64,000 nt of DNA from Takakia lepidozioides. Lineage: Eukaryota; Streptophyta; Takakiopsida; Takakiales; Takakiaceae. The stretch's first letter is position 1, and the number at the start of each line of letters is the position of its first letter. Of this stretch, positions 58,086-64,000 are shown in pieces. Position numbers and translations under genes: made by a program. The stretch is from assembly GCA_030704615.1 (NCBI GenBank), contig CM060732.1, positions 44,621,053 to 44,685,052 on the forward strand. Direction: 5' to 3'. The notes beneath the pieces were generated by a model. It was not told the origin of the DNA, did no database searches, and saw only the letters and a list, made by a program, of their open reading frames with translations.

Positions 58086-60108
58086 ATGATACTGCCACTA
58101 TGACAACATGAAAGTATCCAAAACACGTAACAGAGATGATGAGAAGTTGTGGATGAATACTTTTCTGACCCAAGTCAATGCTGGGACACTGAGGCAACAA
58201 GGTGAATGCTTGATACAGGAGAGTAGCAGACGCAATTCAGTATATAAACTAGTGTAATAAGCTGAGTTGGGTGTTTCCTACAACAAATCTAGCTGTCATT
58301 ATCAGCTGCAAGAGACAAAAAGGTGAATGCCTATTGGACTACAGAGAGAAGCAGATGCAATTTAGAATTGGAACTACTATTATAAGTAGGGCTTGGGTGT
58401 TTGCTGGAAGAACTTCACAACGTCAGTGTCAGCTGCTAGCAGCAAGGCTGAGGATGTATTTATGATTTGTACACAGGCATGGATATATAGCTGAAGGACC
58501 AGGGATAGAGGTCCAGATTTATCCAAGAGGGCCAGATTTCAAACACAAGATTACCTCTGATTCCCTGTGGATCAATAGCTACAAGTGGATAGATGGTCAA
58601 CCTGAAACAGCAGCGGCAACAACACAATTGATAGAACAAGACACTGCTGATGAAGGTACCTTCTTCAACACATTTCACCCTGTTTTACTTGCTATCATAG
58701 TCGTCCCTGAATTTTGATGTTGAACTCTGCAAGGTAGCTGAGGAGAAGCTCTGGAAGGAATACGTTTAAAGACCCCAGTCAATGGTGGAACAATCGAGGC
58801 AAAAAGGTGAATGTCTGTTGGAAGCAGACGCAAATCAGCATAGGAACTAGTGTGACAAGTAGGGTTGGGGTGTTTGCTGGAACAATCCTAGGCTGTCATT
58901 GTCAGCTGCTAGCAGCAAAGCAAGGATGTATGCATGATTTGTGCAGAGGCATGGATAGCTGAAGGGGCAGGGATAGAGTGTGGGTCCAGATTCATCCAAG
59001 ATGGCTGGATTTCAAGCTCCAGATTACCTATGATTCCATGTGGAAGGATAGCTCCAAGAAACCTGCATGGGTAGATGGTCAACTGGAAGCCGCAGCATCA
59101 GCGGCACAATTGATAAAATCAGGCACTGGTAATCAAGGCACCTTCTTCAACACAATTCACCCTGTTTTTCCCTCTAATCGGAATCAGCCCTCATGTTGAA
59201 TTCTGCAAATTAGCTGGTTGAGTGAACCATTGATAGTTTGGAGTGACTTTGACATGATACTGTCAATGTGACAACAAGAAAGTATCCACAAACATGTAAC
59301 AAAGGCGAGGAGAAGCTGTGGAATGAATTCTTTCTGACCCCAGTCAATGGTGAGACAATCGAGGCAAAAAAGTGAATGCCTGATGGATTACAGAGATGCT
59401 TAAACAATTCTAGGCTGTCATTGTCAGCTGCTAGCAGCAAGGTAAGGATGTATGCATGATTTGTGCAGAGGTATGGATAGCTGAAGGGGCAGGGATAGAG
59501 TGTGGGTCCAGATTCATCCAAGAGGGCTGGATTTCAAGCTCCAGATTACCTATGATTCCATATAAAATCAGGCACTGGTAATCAAGGCACATTCTTCAAC
59601 ACAATTCACCTTGTTTTTCCCTCTAATCAGAAATCGGTCCTAAATTTTCATGTTGAATTCTGCAAGTTAGCTAGTTAAGTGAACCTTTGATAGTTTGGAG
59701 TGACTTTGACATGGTACTGCCAATGTGACAACAGGAAAGTGTCCAGAAACAGGTAACAGAGACGAGGAGAAGTTGTGGAATGAATACTTTCTAACTCCAG
59801 TCAATGGTGGGACAATCAAGGCAAAAAGGTGAATGCCTGCTGGATTAGAGAGAGTAGCAGATGCCATTGAGCATATGAACTAGTGTGATAAGTTGAGTTG
59901 GGTGTTTCCTAGAACAAATCTAGGCTGTCATTGTCAGCTGCTCGCAGCAAAGCAAGGATGTATGCATGATTTGTGTAGAAGCATGGATAGCTGAAGGAGC
60001 AGGGATAGAGTGTGGGTCCAGATTCATCCAAGAAGGTTGGATTTCAAGCTCTAGATTACCTATGATTCCCTGTGGAAGGATAGCTACAAGAAACCTGCGT
60101 AGATGGTC
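58086..60108 (+). pseudogene. array of decayed PDF-motif exon copies
   Basis: First halves at about 58086-58200, 58735-58810, 59254-59374 and 59712-59830 (DTANVTT-like, EEKLWNE, then a WWDNR remnant). Second halves at about 58507-58625, 58983-59110, 59506-59570 and 60020-60108 (for example KKPAWVDGQLEAA). Each pair is separated by the ctgtcattgtcagctgct intron-like block. The first halves are frameshifted. The copies at 59.3 and 59.8 kb share the same one-base loss (TTTCT for TTTTCT) just before the conserved WWDNR, so the copying probably followed the break. The last copy is cut at 60108. PDF motifs are a hallmark of OSB single-stranded-DNA-binding proteins of mitochondria and plastids, but no OB-fold domain is visible here. 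Confidence 0.72.
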
Positions 60109-60540
60109 AATTTCTTGTTGCGGTAGTGCTTAGCAACATCGTGCTTGAAGAATGAAGTATATTTTGGGAATATATATAGGCAGACTGGTTGAAACACCAT
60201 GTCAGTGTCTGATGTATTAACATCCAATATCGTTCGAAGGTGCAATGTCCTATATGAGGTTGTGTTGTGGTGTTTCTATGGATGACATGTTTGATTGTAG
60301 TTGTGTCTTTCATATTGTATCATGTTGTTGCTTCTGCTAGTCTATGCAACAGGGTTGGTGGTAGCATCTTTCTTCGCCACTCTTTGTAACTGCCAACAGG
60401 GTTGGGGGTCGATTCGTTGGTCATTGAAAGATTAATGCATGCTCTCTTTCCCTGCATAGGGGTTGTGTCTTGGTATAGATGGCCTTTCCTCTTTGCCAAT
60501 TGTTGTGCTTATGAGAGCTCCACAAAGTTTTATTTCATAT
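60109..60540. other. sequence interrupting the last PDF copy
   Basis: The PDF similarity stops abruptly at 60108 inside gtagatggtcaa. The sequence that follows is unrecognised and may be the body of the CACTA-like element to the right. Confidence 0.4.
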
Positions 60541-61047
60541 TAATTTAATATATAAATAGTCATTTAAAATTAAATAACATTTAAAAAATTGTAAAATCTA
60601 CATGATCAACACGTGTCCGTCAGACCTGCTCCAACGAGACCACGTGCCGTACTGTTGTAGTGATATAGTCATACCCAAAGTCGTGTAGTCATAAAGATAT
60701 GACTACTCCACTGCACCATCAGGTGATGATTACATATGTCAATGCCCAAGGATCCCACGTTTCACGCAGAGGCCTCTCCATGTAAGCACAATGTTGTAGT
60801 GATTTAGTCGTAACCTTAGTCATAACTTTCAGTCATGTAGTCATATTTGTTATGACTACGTCACCAAACCCTGCATCACTATCCCATGCCACGTCCTCAG
60901 TGACGACCATGACTTCGCACTTATCACTCCGTAGTCATGGTAGAATTGACTTCGTGTTTGTCACTGCAGAGTGAGGTAGTCATAACAACACTTATCATGC
61001 AAATGCAGTGATATCCATAGTCATAAAAACGTTAATCTGTACTAGTG
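60541..61047 (-). mobile_element. CACTA-like terminal and subterminal repeats
   Basis: The right end reads CACTAGTACAGATTAACG on the minus strand from 61047. TGTTGTAGTG occurs at 60653-60662 and 60792-60801, as at 57448-57457. Many tagtcata/tatgacta motifs occur in both orientations between. A non-autonomous element or nested fragments; no transposase. Confidence 0.45.
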
Positions 61048-62020
61048 CCATTATTGATCGCCTACTCCCGCGGTGCCTCTATTCACACTAGAGTCCCATA
61101 AACACACCTTGCTCGGGATGGTGCAATCATGGACTAATCTCAAAAATTGTTGATCAAGCAATTGTTGTATAGAGAGACTTGACAGAAGATGAGGTTTGTT
61201 CATGTGGGGATTACTGGTGAAACAATGATTTTTTTGGAAAGGTGTGAGTGTCTTGCTTCATTCATTGATCTGTGTAGCCACTAGTTCGTCCATGATTGCC
61301 TGAGAATATTGGCTATGATGTACTGTTTATGGCATTTCCTCTGGAACATTTCTCTTGCTCAAATCCAGACTATTGTTGTGAACTGTTACAGCCTTTTAAG
61401 GGCCATTTAATAGCAACATGTTATGATGGTGATGGGCAAACATAGTGAGAACAAGAGCAAGAAAAAGAGTATTTAGAGCAAGTACAATTATTTGATAAGT
61501 GTGCGATTGCTGAAGTGAGACCTTTATCCCTCCCATGAAAGGGAGAATGACGTGCTAGTTTCAACAAGCTTTTGTATCAGTCGATAACAAGGTGTAGTAG
61601 CAGTTCCCAGTACAGATCCCCAACCATCAAAGTTAGCCGGAGTGGGATTGAGATTTTCTTACGTAAAAATCGCCCAGATGGAATAGACTGTTTCTCAGGC
61701 TCCCACTCCAGAATCGAACCCTAATTCTCCGTCACCCTTTACCACCATGGTAGGCATATTAAAGAAGTCCATAACGTTTTTTTTTTTTATGGACTGTGAC
61801 AATTCCTTATGGACTTCTTAAAAGTCCATAGCATCTAGAGATTCTGGTTTTTGATAATGAGATTTAAATGTGTGAAAGTATATGTAGATGAGTCTCTATA
61901 TATGTGTCCCTTTTTATTGATGGCATTGTCATGTAAGAGTATAATAATTTACCACTATCGTATGTCTGGAAAAAATAGTGTTGTGACAGCAAAAAATGGA
62001 CACTGTAGGCTACAATCACC
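61048..62020. other. intergenic, no gene
   Basis: No coding region supported. A short inverted repeat around tatggactt occurs near 61769-61832 (ccataac...ttttttttat ggact). Confidence 0.4.
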
Positions 62021-62536
62021 CTAAGGTGGGTCTTCCGTAGAACCACGTGGAGATTTTGAACTTGAGGGAGTATACTCCGGTGAGCCCGTGTAGAATCCTT
62101 CCATTTCTGCTAATTCCGAATGGTTGGAATTTACAGTTGACGTAGGTGTGTATAGTGCCAAAAATGAAGCCAATGCAGCCGACCCGGGTCTGAGGTGGCT
62201 AAAGTATCCAATTGGAGAGTACTTTGGGGATCCGGGAGTATACCCCGGAGATGCGGGTGTATACTCTGGGGATGCGGGAGTATACTCTGGGTAGCCAGCG
62301 CAGTAATCATTTGACTCTGCTGATACTTGAGCTACAGGATCTCCGGAAGACCCTCCACAATGTTGTGCTAGAAAAGAACTTAAAGCAGCTGACCCGGGAG
62401 GAAGGTGCCTAAAATATCCAATTAGTGAATAAGTGTCATGATCTGATTCAGTAGAGTAGTTGTCAGGCTCCTGTGTGGATGGATAGGTTGCAACTTGGGG
62501 AGGATCGATTATAATCTTGAAGTCCTTTGGAAGGCT
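62021..62536 (-). CDS. last exon of an unrecognised protein with YTPASPE heptads
   Basis: The minus-strand frame opens after a good acceptor (ttttgacag, exon start 62536, phase 0) and runs 171 codons to the TAG at 62021-62023. It encodes SLPKDFKIIIDPPQ, DTYSLIGYFRHLPPGSAAL, then the tandem heptads YTPASPE, YTPASPG and YTPGSPK, then KYSPIGYFSHLRPGSAAL, and a Ser/Pro-rich end with SPEYTPSSSKSP. The heptads fit the RNA polymerase II CTD pattern at Tyr1, Pro3, Ser5 and Pro6. The GYF-HLRPGSAAL block occurs twice, flanking the heptads. Possible upstream exons lie at 62700-62890 (MMDVRIVLYEPKNNDMD) but were not joined with confidence. A decayed relative is at 48.3 kb. Function unknown; it may be a gene or a pseudogene. 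Confidence 0.5.
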   Translation of the reverse strand, partial: SLPKDFKIIIDPPQVATYPSTQEPDNYSTESDHDTYSLIGYFRHLPPGSAALSSFLAQHCGGSSGDPVAQVSAESNDYCAGYPEYTPASPEYTPASPGYTPGSPKYSPIGYFSHLRPGSAALASFLALYTPTSTVNSNHSELAEMEGFYTGSPEYTPSSSKSPRGSTEDPP

Positions 62537-64000
62537 CTGTCAAAATAACCGCTGCTCTGCATTCACCTTGTGAGGAGGGTGAAAGCGTTGTCTCGTGTCC
62601 GGTATGTTCCATCTCTTTCTCCTCCTTCATCGATCACAGATTCACCACACTGGAAGATTCATCAAGAATCCGTGCTCAGTTACAGACTGGACAGGAATGA
62701 GACTTTCAAAGTACGCGCGATCGCCCGTACTTGGTCTGTGGATTTCCTTCCAAAAACATAAAATCCGATTTTAAGCAACAACGAGGATGATAAGCATGGC
62801 CAACAAAATCCCTATCCATGTCATTGTTCTTTGGTTCATATAAGACTATCCTAACATCCATCATCCCTAGAACATTATTCTGAGGTGTATGTTGTTCAGA
62901 ACCACGCGCGATCGCGCTTGGATCGTGTGTTATTGAGTTGAGACTTGCAGTAATACCAGAAAAGAAACTAATTTCATGCGACAGAGTGAAGTATACCGGA
63001 AGAGACTATTATAGGAAGCAACAGGAAATAATTGACGTAAGAATTAAATAATAAAACAAAGAAGACCTTCATATTAAACCTGTTATACCAACCGACCCCG
63101 TACCAACACCTTAAGCTTTCTCGAGTATGCTGACACATGGTCGTTGTTGGATTCTATAAGCACAGAAAAGAACTTCACTTTAATGAATGAGTGGGAATTT
63201 AGAATCCTCAAACCATCCTACATGGATCAAATGATACTGTCATCGAGATGTATGATGTTTTGTAGTATGGAAACAGTACACTATCCCGACAAACTCCGGA
63301 CGCCATTCCATCGCCCATTGATCAAACAGCTTTCTTGGATGCCTTGCATTTTGAAGCTCTTTCCGAGTGTCTCCTGCATCGTAATGTGGATCTTCTCCAA
63401 GTCATCTTTCTGGAGACATTCTCAACCTACAACAGAGTCACACTAGTTTACAGTAATCCTCAAAAAACCAAATGACCATCTTCAAATTATCATGGTCATT
63501 TGGTTTTAAAGAGTTTTTATACCCATGTGTGGATTTGTTGCAGATCGAGAATGCCTCAAAGAAGATTTAGAGATGCACCGCCTTATGAAGCAAAACACAT
63601 TACAGAACACCTCCACGAAGAGAACGTGATGGGAACTTTGTGAGGTTCATGTGGAATCACGTGTTGGGGCGAAGAAACTGGACAACAATAGCATAGAGAC
63701 CTCCAGTTACAACATCGAGGGTCACATTTTCATCCCAGGGAGAGAAGTCTAACAAAAAAGCCCATTGAGGATTCTCTAGTAGGTAATTGCCGTAATTTAT
63801 ATTAAAAAAACAAGGAATTGATTATGTCATACGACAACATATCTATATCCCGAATCTACCAATCAACCCATCGCCAAGCATTGACATAGCTCTCACATTC
63901 TGGGACATAATTCAAATATTTGCAAGTTAATACATATCAAGTTAACCACAAGATTTTATTTAGCATAGCTACTGTTAGATTTAATGTCTTGTGGTTTACA
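62537..64000. other. right edge: possible upstream exons, unrecognised
   Basis: On the minus strand, 62890-62700 is open with VLGMMDVRIVLYEPKNND and HAYHPRCCLKSDF behind a CTCAG acceptor. On the plus strand, 63300-63475 is open with IDQTAFLDALHFEALSECLL. Neither matches a family I know, and which strand is coding is unclear. No RNA genes or repeats recognised. Confidence 0.3.

Overview
The window is nuclear DNA of a land plant. It has spliced genes for a plastid glucose-6-phosphate dehydrogenase and a biotin synthase, a BIR-type LRR receptor kinase and a long PLS-class PPR protein ending in an intact DYW domain. These sit among decayed LTR retrotransposons, tRNA-derived SINEs and DNA transposons. 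The PPR style and the heavy transposon load suggest a seed-free plant, most likely a fern; that is inference, and no species can be fixed from sequence alone.

Layout: 1-3170 is the 3' half of a Ty3/gypsy element whose pol ends in a PHD finger, followed by its LTR. 3180-4616 is a broken chimera of PPR and PDF-motif pieces. 8083-9915 (+) is a BIR1-like receptor (pseudo)kinase. 11837-15258 (-) is an unusual three-exon gene that joins a PDF motif (otherwise known from OSB organellar single-stranded-DNA-binding proteins) to a complete PPR-DYW protein. 16102-20932 (-) is a seven-exon biotin synthase. 21126-24375 holds a repeat split by an insertion, a SINE and a 1.28 kb foldback element. 25402-29992 (-) is a ten-exon plastid G6PDH with redox cysteines.

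30590-45440 is a nest of transposable elements: an integrase-chromodomain remnant, a probable 2.2 kb LTR, a leader, two related cysteine-containing accessory ORFs, gag, protease and RT/RNase H, ending against a degenerate Mutator-like transposase on the other strand. 49903-53191 has two head-to-head copies of the PHD-type element around a 500-N assembly gap. 53192-60108 is an array of decaying PDF-motif exon copies with one PPR fragment. 62021-62536 (-) is the last exon of an unrecognised protein with YTPASPE heptads resembling the RNA polymerase II CTD; a decayed relative lies near 48.3 kb.

The host genes are not an operon-like set. The PPR, BIO2 and G6PDH genes all run on the minus strand and all predict organelle-directed products (RNA editing, biotin synthesis, plastid NADPH supply), but nothing shows co-regulation. 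The most unusual items are the PDF-PPR-DYW fusion with its decayed relatives, the PHD-finger integrases, LTRs that carry a direct repeat at both of their own ends, and the tandem accessory ORFs upstream of gag. Exon boundaries were worked out by hand from GT/AG sites, reading frame and family knowledge.
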